Made by a program: the position numbers and the translations under genes. A model generated the notes under the pieces. The model worked only from the letters and a program-made list of their open reading frames with translations, did no database searches and was not told where the DNA came from. A stretch of 9,913 nucleotides of DNA from Rhodobacterales bacterium (GTDB lineage Bacteria; Pseudomonadota; Alphaproteobacteria; Rhodobacterales; Rhodobacteraceae): the NCBI GenBank assembly GCA_025357355.1, contig JANXPK010000116.1, positions 1-9,913 on the forward strand. The letters are read 5' to 3'. Numbering within the stretch: the stretch's first letter is position 1; each line of letters begins with the position of its first letter. Positions 1 to 6,113 of the stretch are shown piece by piece.

Positions 1-2
1 TT

Positions 3-41
3 TGAAACCAAGGTTTCAGGTTTTTGCGGTCCTCTACCGCA
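3..41. other. Two small inverted repeats beyond the desaturase 3' end
   Basis: Positions 3-18 read TGAAACC-AA-GGTTTCA (7-bp arms) and 25-41 read TGCGGT-CCTCT-ACCGCA (6-bp arms, 5-nt loop). They lie 37-75 bases past the stop of the minus-strand desaturase remnant, where a terminator would be expected. Neither is followed by a T-run in the minus-strand transcript (an A-run follows instead), so a standard intrinsic terminator is not supported. They may be weak transcript 3'-end structures. Confidence 0.3.
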
Positions 42-77
42 GTCCTCAGACGAACCCCTGATGGGTGCGTTCCGATC

Positions 78-302
78 TCATGTGTTGGATTTCGCGTTCA
101 TGCGGGCCTTCTTCGCCTCGAAGCGTGCCTGCATCAGGGCCTCGCCCTCTTTGGTGCCGTCGTGCCAATAGCCGAACCACTTATCGAGTGGGATCAGGCC
201 ATCGCCGCCATAATTCACCTCGAAGTACTTGTGGTGCAGGTAATGGGCATAGGCGTGGCTATCGAGTTGGCGCTGAACAACTGCCATGCCTTTGATTTTA
301 CG
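78..302 (-). pseudogene. C-terminal remnant of a fatty acid hydroxylase / sterol desaturase family protein
   Basis: The reading frame encodes the last ~70 residues of a fatty acid hydroxylase superfamily protein. These are integral-membrane di-iron enzymes that hydroxylate or desaturate lipids. Counting from the Met at 287, the terminal HxxHH iron-ligand box is visible (H15-Y-L-H18-H19), followed by NYG (25-27), a DKWFG stretch (35-39), a WHDG motif (41-44) and a lysine/arginine-rich C-terminal tail. Full family members are usually 250-350 residues with four membrane helices and two or three more His boxes; all of that is missing. Going upstream the frame hits a stop at 303-305, next to the insertion sequence. 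The Met at 287 is unlikely to be a real start, because it lies within what should be the middle of the domain. No ribosome binding site was seen. The remnant is probably non-functional. Confidence 0.8.
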
Positions 303-1832
303 TCAGATCACTGCAGTTTTCCTCGTGACTTTCTGCAGGATTTCATATGATTTCATTCAGAACCCTGCAATTTTGGTTTGGTCATGAAGCACGGCGCTCG
401 CCCGCCTGAACAGGATGACCTGCTCCGCCCACGGCTTGTCGATCTGATCGACCTGCGCCATGAGTTGGTGAAGTTGACCGCCCTGATCGACTGGGAGGTG
501 TTCGAACGGGAATGGGCCGGGTTCTTCCCGTCGACGACGGGGCGTCCGGCCACTCCGCCGCGGCTGGTGGCCGGATTGCTTTACCTCCAGCACGCCTATC
601 GGCTGTCGGATGAGGCCATCGTGGCCCGCTGGGTCGAGAACCCCTATTACCAGCACTTCACCGGTGAGACCTTCTTTCGACACAAGCTTCCGATCGATCC
701 GTCCTCGCTGACGCGGTGGCGCAAGCGGATCGGTGAGGAAGGCGTCGAATGGCTGCTGACCCAGACCATCGTCGCCGGGCGCAAAGCCGGGGCCATCGAT
801 GAGAGCAGCGTCCAGCGCGTTGCAGTCGATACGACGGTGATGGAAAAGACTATCGCCTATCCCACGGACGCCCGGCTTTACGAGCGGGCGCGCGGACAAC
901 TGGCAAGCCTGGCTCAGGAGGCTGGGGTAGAGTTGCGCCAGACCTATGCCCGCCTCGCCCCGCCACTGGCCCTGCAAGTCGGCCGCTATGCTCATGCCAA
1001 GCAGTTCCGCCGCATGCGCAAAGCATTGAAGAGGTTGAAGGGTTATACCGGCAGGGTGATGCGCGACCTGCGCCGTCACCTCGGCGACCTTCCCGCCGGA
1101 GCGTTGCGCGATCGGGTTGCCGGCAAGCTCGCCCTTGTCTCACACCTGCTGCATCAGGCGCCAAAGGGCGGCGACAAAATCTATGCCCTGCATGAGCCCG
1201 AGGTGGACTGCATCTCCAAGGGCAAGGCGCGGGTGCGCTACGAGTTCGGCTGCAAGGTCAGCATCACCACCACGCTGGACGAGGGCTTCATCGTCGGCAT
1301 GCGCAGCTTTCCCGGCAATCCCTACGACGGCCACACCCTGGCCCCGGCGCTGGAGCAGGTGGAAATCCTGACCGACCAGCGCCCCAACCTCGCCGTCGTC
1401 GACCGTGGCTATCGCGGCCATGGCGTAGAAAAGACCCGAGTGCTGATCAGCGGCACAAGGCGCGGACTGACGCCCAAACTCATCGCCGACCTCCGCCGCC
1501 GCAGCGCCATCGAGGCCGAAATCGGCCACATGAAAACCGACGGCCGCCTGTCCCGCTGCCCACTCAAAGGTACCATCGGCGACGCGCTCTTCGCCGTGCT
1601 CTGTGGCTGCGGACACAACATCCGAAAGATCCTGGCCCCCATCAGGGCCCTCTTGGCCCTGATCATCGCCGCAATCCTGTCGGCACTTCGCTCGAATGAA
1701 CCGGCGCAAATACGCGCCGAAACTGCCTGATCAGGTTGTTCAGGCCGAACCAAGTAAAATGCTCGAACAACTTGCAGGCTCAAGCCAGTCTCAACGCGCT
1801 TTCTGACAGGAAAGATGCGTTGCATCCAGTAC
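301..1832 (+). mobile_element. IS5-family insertion sequence (ends approximate)
   Basis: One transposase gene sits between a truncated desaturase gene and non-coding DNA. The ends could not be fixed. The outer candidate pair is GCAGTTTTCCT (313-323) against AGGAAAGATGC (1808-1818), 9 of 11 matching as an inverted repeat, with CGT/ACG at the tips near 301 and 1832. This fits the point where the desaturase frame breaks. A second, inner pair is GAACCCTGCAA (360-370) against TTGCAGGCTC (1772-1781), which would leave only about 20 bases ahead of the transposase start. No convincing target duplication flanks either pair. The transposase is uninterrupted, so the copy may be recent, but the host gene halves are not both present. 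Confidence 0.5.
384..1730 (+). CDS. IS5-family DDE transposase
   Basis: This DDE-type transposase cuts and joins the insertion sequence ends. It has 448 residues from the ATG at 384; an in-frame TTG at 378 would add two residues, and neither start has a clear Shine-Dalgarno sequence. The N-terminal part (about 40-125) resembles the DUF772 transposase DNA-binding domain, including a GRPATPPRL segment. The RNase H-like catalytic core follows, with D149 in VAVDTTV, D340 in AVVDRGY and E377. The last lies in an R-(3)-E-(6)-K arrangement (R373, E377, K384), the signature of IS4/IS5-type transposases. A basic, helix-rich insertion lies between the first two acids, and the C-terminus is hydrophobic (about 410-437). 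All catalytic residues are present and there is no frameshift, so the enzyme looks functional. The IS5 family assignment is from motifs; the subgroup is not determined. Confidence 0.9.
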   Translation: MKHGARPPEQDDLLRPRLVDLIDLRHELVKLTALIDWEVFEREWAGFFPSTTGRPATPPRLVAGLLYLQHAYRLSDEAIVARWVENPYYQHFTGETFFRHKLPIDPSSLTRWRKRIGEEGVEWLLTQTIVAGRKAGAIDESSVQRVAVDTTVMEKTIAYPTDARLYERARGQLASLAQEAGVELRQTYARLAPPLALQVGRYAHAKQFRRMRKALKRLKGYTGRVMRDLRRHLGDLPAGALRDRVAGKLALVSHLLHQAPKGGDKIYALHEPEVDCISKGKARVRYEFGCKVSITTTLDEGFIVGMRSFPGNPYDGHTLAPALEQVEILTDQRPNLAVVDRGYRGHGVEKTRVLISGTRRGLTPKLIADLRRRSAIEAEIGHMKTDGRLSRCPLKGTIGDALFAVLCGCGHNIRKILAPIRALLALIIAAILSALRSNEPAQIRAETA

Positions 1833-2257
1833 GGCCTCGCCAGTGGGACTAGCTATTGCTCGATGCCCCGATAGTCTACTTTCTATGGGCTCCTGCAGGT
1901 AGTCCCGACCCCCGCGGCGCAATAGATCTGGCTCGCAAGTGCGACGACGAAGCATTCTTCCATCGGCATATCGGCAGAGGTGGACGACGTAGGGGTGGCC
2001 AATAGGGTGCCGAACGCCCCAGCAAAGGCGAATGATTTCATATGCTGCGACATGTTTAATCCCTACCAGTACAGACGCCGCTTGGCAGAATGAGTCGATA
2101 CCGACGCGACCATAAGTACGGGTAGGCGTTGGTCACAGGCCAATCAGGCCATGGCGTCGTGAACCAGTCATTCTGGACTTTCGCTGAGTGGCGGCGTGTC
2201 TGAGTATCCTTGAAGAATGTTCGACCGATGTTATCCCTGCAACTTCAAAGGATTACC
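1833..2257. other. Intergenic stretch between the insertion sequence and thrS
   Basis: This stretch lies beyond the right end of the insertion sequence and contains the small minus-strand ORF listed separately. Nothing else could be recognised. There is no tRNA, no strong hairpin with a T-run downstream of the thrS stop, and no piece of the missing desaturase N-terminus in any frame I read. The 204 bases between thrS and the small ORF show no convincing terminator or promoter. Confidence 0.45.
1883..2053 (-). CDS. Small putative exported cysteine-containing protein (56 aa)
   Basis: This short frame begins at the ATG at 2053 and ends with TAG at 1885-1883. The product starts MSQHMKSFAFAGAFGTLLAT, followed by a Thr/Ser stretch ending TSA before DMP. 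That is a plausible Sec signal peptide: a Lys, an apolar core at about 7-19, and an A-x-A-like cleavage site near residue 27. The predicted mature part, about 29 residues, holds three cysteines (34, 45, 53) and could be disulfide-bonded in the periplasm. A GGGA sequence lies about 7 bases ahead of the ATG as a possible ribosome site; Met5 is an alternative start. About 70% of third codon positions are G or C, as in neighbouring genes. I do not recognise a family. It could be a chance frame, or the remnant of a gene cut by the nearby rearrangement. Confidence 0.4.
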   Translation of the reverse strand: MSQHMKSFAFAGAFGTLLATPTSSTSADMPMEECFVVALASQIYCAAGVGTTCRSP

Positions 2258-4204
2258 CTACTGACCGCCTGGCGGCAAAGCCGCGAAGCCGAACTCGGCA
2301 ATTGCCTGATCGAGCGTCATTGCCTCGGTCTTGCTATCACCAAGACGGCGAACTGAGACAGTCCGCTCCTCAACCTCTTTCATGCCGACGGCCAGAATCA
2401 CTGGGACTTTGCCTATGGAATGTTCGCGCACCTTGTAGTTGATCTTCTCGTTACGGGTATCGGCCTCAGCCCGGACCCCGGCTTTCTTGAGCGCGTTGGT
2501 GGTCTCGTACACAAAGGCGTCGGCGTCCGACACAATGGATGAAACCACCATTTGCCGTGGAGCCAGCCAGAACGGCAGGCGGCCGGAATAGTTTTCCAGC
2601 AGGATGCCGATGAAACGTTCGAACGAGCCCAGGATAGCGCGATGCAGCATGTAGGGATGGTGTTTGGCGCCATCCTCTCCCACATATTCTGCTCCCAGAC
2701 GGACCGGCAACTGCGCATCGACCTGAAAGGTGCCACATTGCCACTCGCGCCCAATAGCGTCGGTCAGCTTGAAGTCCAGCTTCGGGCCATAAAAGGCGCC
2801 ATCACCGGGATTGATCTGGTATGGCAAGCCAAGATGTTGAATTGCATTGGTCAATGCACTTTCAACCTTGTCCCAGGTCTCGTCCGAGCCGATCCGCACC
2901 GGCGGTCGCGTCGACAACTTGATGTCGAACTTGTCGAAACCGAGGTCCTTGTAGACCGATGACAACAGGGCAATGAACCCCGCGCATTCGCTTTCGATCT
3001 GGTCTTCGGTGCAGAATATGTGCGCGTCGTCCTGCGTAAAGCCGCGCACCCGCATCAGCCCGTGCATCGAACCCGACGATTCGTAGCGGTGGCACGAACC
3101 GAACTCGGCAAGCCGCAGCGGCAGGTCGCGGTAGCTTTTCAGTCCCTGATTGAAGACCTGCACATGGCATGGGCAGTTCATCGGCTTCAGCGCGTTGATG
3201 CGCTTTTCCTTGGCACCTTCCTCGTCGACCTCGACGATGAACATGTTCTCACGGTAGGCCTCCCAATGGCCCGACTTCTCCCACAACACCCGGTCCACCA
3301 CCTGGGGCGTGCGGATTTCCTTGTAACCTGCGTGACGCAGCCGTCCGCGCATGTAGTCTTCCAGCGTCCGCCAGATCTGCCAGCCGTTCGGATGCCAGAA
3401 CACCATGCCCGGCGCTTCGTCCTGCAAATGGAAAAGCTCCATCTCGCGGCCAAGCTTGCGGTGATCACGCTTGGCGGCTTCCTCCAGCATGGTCTGGTGG
3501 GCCTTCAGGTCCTCTCGGTTCTTGAAGGCCAGGCCATAAATCCGCTGCAACATCGGGCGCGTGCTGTCACCCAACCAATAGGCCCCGGCGACATGGGTCA
3601 GCTTGAACGCATCGGCGGGCACCTGGCCGGTATGCTGGAAATGCGGCCCGCGGCAGAGGTCTTGCCAATGCCCATGCCAGTACATCCGCAGGTCCTCACC
3701 TTCGGGAATGCGTCCGATCAGCTCTACCTTGAACGGCTCTCCTTTGGCCTCATAGAACTTGATCGCATCGGCGCGCGGCCAAACCTCGGTGCGCACCGGG
3801 TCGCGAGCATTGATGATCTGCCGCATCCGCGCCTCGATGGCGCCGAGGTCTTCTGGCGTGAAGGGTTCCGCCCGGTCAAAATCGTAGAACCAGCCATAAT
3901 CCCGTACCGGCCCGATGGTGACCTTCACGTCGGGCCAGATCTCTTGCACAGCGCGGGCCATGATATGGGCGCAGTCATGGCGGATCAAATCAAGCGCCTG
4001 GGCGTCATCGGCCATCGTGTGAATGGCGATGGTGGCGTCGGCTTTGATCGGCCATTGCAGGTCGAAATGTGCGCCGTTCACGGTGGCCGAGATCGCCTTC
4101 TTGGTCAGACCAGAGGCTATCGAAGCGGCGACCTCGGCGGGCGTCACGCCGGCCGCATAGTCGCGCTTGGTGCCGTCGGGAAATGTCAGGGAGATCTGGG
4201 ACAT
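2258..4204 (-). CDS. thrS: Threonyl-tRNA synthetase
   Basis: This cytoplasmic class II aminoacyl-tRNA synthetase charges tRNA-Thr with threonine using ATP and hydrolyses mis-made Ser-tRNA. The 648-residue length is normal for the bacterial enzyme. In order it shows a TGS domain (about 1-65), an editing domain with its HxxxH (H76, H80) and CRGPH (C184, H188) boxes, the catalytic core, and a C-terminal anticodon-binding domain (about 545-640). The core carries the threonine-binding zinc ligands C344 (MNCP), H395 (DDAHIF) and H521 (YMLHRA), with motif 2 around RYESSGS (373-379). The frame is open for a further 45 codons upstream, but the chosen ATG starts the conserved TGS sequence and follows GAGGTGG at the right distance. 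The gene stands alone, divergent from a hydrolase gene. Confidence 0.97.
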   Translation of the reverse strand: MSQISLTFPDGTKRDYAAGVTPAEVAASIASGLTKKAISATVNGAHFDLQWPIKADATIAIHTMADDAQALDLIRHDCAHIMARAVQEIWPDVKVTIGPVRDYGWFYDFDRAEPFTPEDLGAIEARMRQIINARDPVRTEVWPRADAIKFYEAKGEPFKVELIGRIPEGEDLRMYWHGHWQDLCRGPHFQHTGQVPADAFKLTHVAGAYWLGDSTRPMLQRIYGLAFKNREDLKAHQTMLEEAAKRDHRKLGREMELFHLQDEAPGMVFWHPNGWQIWRTLEDYMRGRLRHAGYKEIRTPQVVDRVLWEKSGHWEAYRENMFIVEVDEEGAKEKRINALKPMNCPCHVQVFNQGLKSYRDLPLRLAEFGSCHRYESSGSMHGLMRVRGFTQDDAHIFCTEDQIESECAGFIALLSSVYKDLGFDKFDIKLSTRPPVRIGSDETWDKVESALTNAIQHLGLPYQINPGDGAFYGPKLDFKLTDAIGREWQCGTFQVDAQLPVRLGAEYVGEDGAKHHPYMLHRAILGSFERFIGILLENYSGRLPFWLAPRQMVVSSIVSDADAFVYETTNALKKAGVRAEADTRNEKINYKVREHSIGKVPVILAVGMKEVEERTVSVRRLGDSKTEAMTLDQAIAEFGFAALPPGGQ

Positions 4205-4209
4205 TTGGT

Positions 4210-4216
4210 CCACCTC
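4210..4216 (-). promoter_or_regulatory. Ribosome binding site of thrS
   Basis: On the minus strand GAGGTGG lies 5 bases ahead of the ATG at 4204. It decides the start against the longer in-frame Met codons at 4339 and nearby, which have no such site. Confidence 0.8.
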
Positions 4217-4264
4217 ATCGGTTTGGCGCCTACGAAACGCCCGGTTGCGGGTTATGTTGGCAGG

Positions 4265-4293
4265 GTTTTGACGCGGGTCTGGCGGATTGTCAA
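4265..4293 (-). promoter_or_regulatory. Candidate thrS promoter
   Basis: On the minus strand a consensus -35 box TTGACA (4293-4288) is followed after 17 bases by CAAAAC (4270-4265), a weak -10. Transcription would start near 4258 and give a leader of about 50 bases. The -35 match is strong; the -10 is poor, which is common for alphaproteobacterial promoters. Confidence 0.5.
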
Positions 4294-4305
4294 CCGGGGC
4301 CAGAA

Positions 4306-4329
4306 AAAGTGTCCGCATGTGGACACTTT
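4306..4329. promoter_or_regulatory. 24-bp palindrome, probable transcription factor operator
   Basis: Arms AAAGTGTCC (4306-4314) and GGACACTTT (4321-4329) match perfectly around GCATGT, whose inner CATG is itself palindromic, so only the G/T pair breaks two-fold symmetry. It sits just upstream of the thrS -35 box, with its centre near -60, and touches a candidate -35 box for the divergent hydrolase. That placement suits a dimeric regulator acting on one or both genes. There is no T-run on either side, so it is not a terminator. The regulator is unknown. Confidence 0.55.
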
Positions 4330-4355
4330 GCAAAGCCATTTAATTTCAATATGTT
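4328..4355 (+). promoter_or_regulatory. Candidate upstream promoter of the ABHD10-like hydrolase gene
   Basis: TTGCAA (4328-4333), a 16-base spacer and TATGTT (4350-4355) resemble a sigma70 promoter. The -35 box overlaps the end of the 24-bp palindrome, so a protein bound there could block it. Predicted by eye only. Confidence 0.35.
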
Positions 4356-4384
4356 GGCATTTTCCGTTAACCACTGGGAAAGGT

Positions 4385-4412
4385 TTGCGCGGGTCGTCCG
4401 CAGTGCTATGAA
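4385..4412 (+). promoter_or_regulatory. Alternative proximal promoter of the ABHD10-like hydrolase gene
   Basis: TTGCGC (4385-4390), a 16-base spacer and TATGAA (4407-4412) form a second promoter-like pair. It would start transcription only about 15-20 bases before the coding start. It competes with the upstream candidate; both are by eye. Confidence 0.3.
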
Positions 4413-4422
4413 GGCCAACAAA

Positions 4423-4431
4423 AGGGAGAGG
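4423..4431 (+). promoter_or_regulatory. Ribosome binding site supporting a TTG start
   Basis: The purine-rich AGGGAGAGG ends 5 bases before the TTG at 4437. No in-frame ATG occurs near the N-terminus of the conserved fold, so this site decides for TTG. Confidence 0.65.
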
Positions 4432-4436
4432 CCGCT

Positions 4437-5192
4437 TTGGAGCCCCAGTTTCTGATCACCTCTGCCGGACGGCGCATTGCATATTTCCGCAGAGCGGGTC
4501 GTGCGCCCGGTGTGGTTTTTCTGGGCGGATTTCGCTCGGACATGACCGGCACCAAGGCGCAATTCCTGGATGACTGGGCCGTGCAGACCGGGCAAGCCTA
4601 TCTGCGGTTCGACTATTCGGGTCATGGTCAGTCAGGAGGCAATTTTCTTGACGGCGCGATTGGCAATTGGTTCGAAGACGCCCTGGCGGTGATCGCAGCC
4701 GAGACGCAAGGCAAGCAGGTTCTGGTTGGCTCGTCGATGGGCGGTTGGATCGGACTGCTATTGGCGCGGGCAATTCCGGAGCGCATAGCCGGGCTTGTCG
4801 GCGTCGCCGCAGCGCCCGATTTCACTGAGGACAGCATGTGGGCGGGATTTTCCGCGGCGCAGCGGGCGGAGTTAATGACCACGGGGCAGATCGCCTCCCC
4901 AAGCGACTATTCCGCCGCGCCTTACATCATCACAAAACGGCTGATTGACGAGGGCCGTCAGCGACTGGTGTTGCGCACGCCGCTGGATTTGCCGTTCCCG
5001 GTCCGGCTGTTCCAGGGAACAGCGGATGTTGATGTCCCGCAGGAGGTGGCAGTGCGGTTGATGGCCCATGCAACCTCGCCCGACATGCAGCTGACGCTGG
5101 TCAAGGGCGCCGATCACCGATTTTCCACGCCCGAATGCCTGGGGCTGATTGCGGCGGCTGTGGACGATGTTTTGAGGCGCATCTCAACCTGA
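4437..5192 (+). CDS. Alpha/beta hydrolase, ABHD10-like serine esterase/thioesterase
   Basis: A 251-residue alpha/beta-fold hydrolase, probably cytoplasmic because no signal peptide or membrane segment is seen. The oxyanion region is GGFRSD (30-35), and FDYSGHGQSGG (58-68) is the typical strand 4 segment. The nucleophile elbow G98-S-S100-M-G102 carries the serine, the acid is D199 (or D197) in GTADVDVP, and the base is H227 in GADHRF. All three members of the triad are present, so the enzyme should be active. The opening GG-F-SDMTGTKA pattern resembles bacterial relatives of mitochondrial ABHD10, which removes acyl groups from proteins and acyl glucuronides; the substrate here is not known. 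It starts at TTG behind a good ribosome site and is divergent from thrS. A 210-base gap separates it from the next hydrolase gene, so a shared transcript is not certain. Confidence 0.85.
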   Translation: MEPQFLITSAGRRIAYFRRAGRAPGVVFLGGFRSDMTGTKAQFLDDWAVQTGQAYLRFDYSGHGQSGGNFLDGAIGNWFEDALAVIAAETQGKQVLVGSSMGGWIGLLLARAIPERIAGLVGVAAAPDFTEDSMWAGFSAAQRAELMTTGQIASPSDYSAAPYIITKRLIDEGRQRLVLRTPLDLPFPVRLFQGTADVDVPQEVAVRLMAHATSPDMQLTLVKGADHRFSTPECLGLIAAAVDDVLRRIST

Positions 5193-5258
5193 TATTGCGC
5201 AATGAGATCTTCCGAGACAGATGATGGCAGTAGAATTCGTCGGAAATCCACCGGACCA

Positions 5259-5379
5259 TCTTATACTTTTCACAGATATGGCGACTTTCGGAAATACAAC
5301 AAGATCACGATTTCCTTTTGCCGTTCAGCAAGATCACAACAGTTGTTGAAGTGAGGAGACGGAGCTGCTCTTATACTTT
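5259..5379 (+). repeat. Interleaved direct repeats upstream of the second hydrolase gene
   Basis: TCTTATACTTT occurs at 5259-5269 and again at 5369-5379 (11 identical bases, 110 apart). CAAGATCAC occurs at 5300-5308 and 5329-5337 (9 identical bases, 29 apart). All lie in the relatively AT-rich 210-base gap before the hydrolase at 5403. The TATACT inside the second copy could be a -10 box, but no fitting -35 is found 16-18 bases upstream. They may be regulator sites or traces of a small duplication. Confidence 0.4.
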
Positions 5380-5402
5380 CTCAACATAAGTGCGAGTAAG
5401 CA

Positions 5403-6113
5403 ATGCGAGAGCCGCTGATCTTTGTGCCGGGTCTGATGTGCGATGCGCGATTGTTCCTGCCCCAGATGGTGGCCCTTGGGGCCGACTGGGCCATGCAGAT
5501 CATCCTGCCGACCCATGGCGAAACGGTCGAGGAAAACAGTCAGTTCGTGCTGGATCAGACACCGGCCAAGTTTGCACTGATCGGGCAGGGTCTGGGCGGG
5601 GCGGTAGCGTTGGATGTGCTACGCCGAGCCGCAGATAGGGTCACGCGCGTTGTGCTGATCGCGACCCCGCCGCTGGCCGAAACGCCAGAAGTGGCGGTGG
5701 AGCGCGAAGCGCGGATCGTTGCGGCACGCGCCGGGCGGCTGGTCGCGGCAATGACCGAGGAAATCCCCGCAGATGCCTTGGCCGAAACCGAGTGGCGCGC
5801 TGATGTGCTGGCCGTGGTCCGCGATATGGCGCTGGGTTTGGGCGAAGGGGTGTTTCTGCGTCAAAGCCGGGCGCTGCAACGTCGTCCTGATCAGCAAAAG
5901 ACCATGCGCCGCATCAAAATCCCGGCGCTGATCATGGCGGGCGAGGCTGACACTCTGTTGCCGGTCAAACGGCAGGAATTCACGGCAGGGCTGATGCCAT
6001 ACGGCAAGATGTGCGTGATCCCGGGAGCTGGGCACCTGCCCAGCCTTGAGCAGCCCGAGCTGGTGTCCGAAGCCATCGAGGCTTTTCTGAACGGCGCGAT
6101 CCTACTGCGCTGA
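5403..6113 (+). CDS. Alpha/beta hydrolase fold protein lacking the nucleophile serine
   Basis: A 236-residue protein of the alpha/beta hydrolase superfamily, similar in layout to BioH/MenH-type esterases and probably soluble. The start LIFVPGLMCDARLF (5-18) matches the first strand and oxyanion loop. The acid D183 (GEADTLLP) and base H211 (GAGHLPSLEQPE) are in their usual places. The nucleophile elbow, normally G-x-S-x-G, reads G61-Q-G63-L-G65: codon 63 at 5589-5591 is GGT (Gly), one base from AGT (Ser). As written it should not work as a serine hydrolase. It may be a non-catalytic binding protein, act by another route, or carry a mutation. The start ATG has only a weak upstream GAG. Its last 12 bases overlap the end of phaZ on the other strand. 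Linkage to PHA metabolism is suggested only by location. Confidence 0.8.
   Translation: MREPLIFVPGLMCDARLFLPQMVALGADWAMQIILPTHGETVEENSQFVLDQTPAKFALIGQGLGGAVALDVLRRAADRVTRVVLIATPPLAETPEVAVEREARIVAARAGRLVAAMTEEIPADALAETEWRADVLAVVRDMALGLGEGVFLRQSRALQRRPDQQKTMRRIKIPALIMAGEADTLLPVKRQEFTAGLMPYGKMCVIPGAGHLPSLEQPELVSEAIEAFLNGAILLR

Noticed and set aside
360..1781. Inner pair GAACCCTGCAA / TTGCAGGCTC as the true IS ends
   Set aside because: It would leave about 20 bases before the transposase and would not explain the desaturase break near 303. Kept only as an alternative to the outer ends.
4205..4339. 45-codon N-terminal extension of thrS
   Set aside because: The frame is open, but the conserved TGS domain begins at 4204 behind a strong GAGGTGG site, and the extension covers the likely promoter.
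3020..4411. 463-codon plus-strand frame opposite thrS
   Set aside because: It is antisense to a fully conserved thrS; long mirror frames are common in GC-rich genes.
5194..5203. Palindrome ATTGCGCAAT right after the first hydrolase stop
   Set aside because: Only 10 bp, no loop and no T-run; likely chance.
5202..5354. Two overlapping small plus-strand frames (5202-5354, 50 codons; 5221-5349, 42 codons) between the hydrolases
   Set aside because: They overlap each other in different frames, lack ribosome sites, and their products show no domain or signal. More likely chance frames in a leader.
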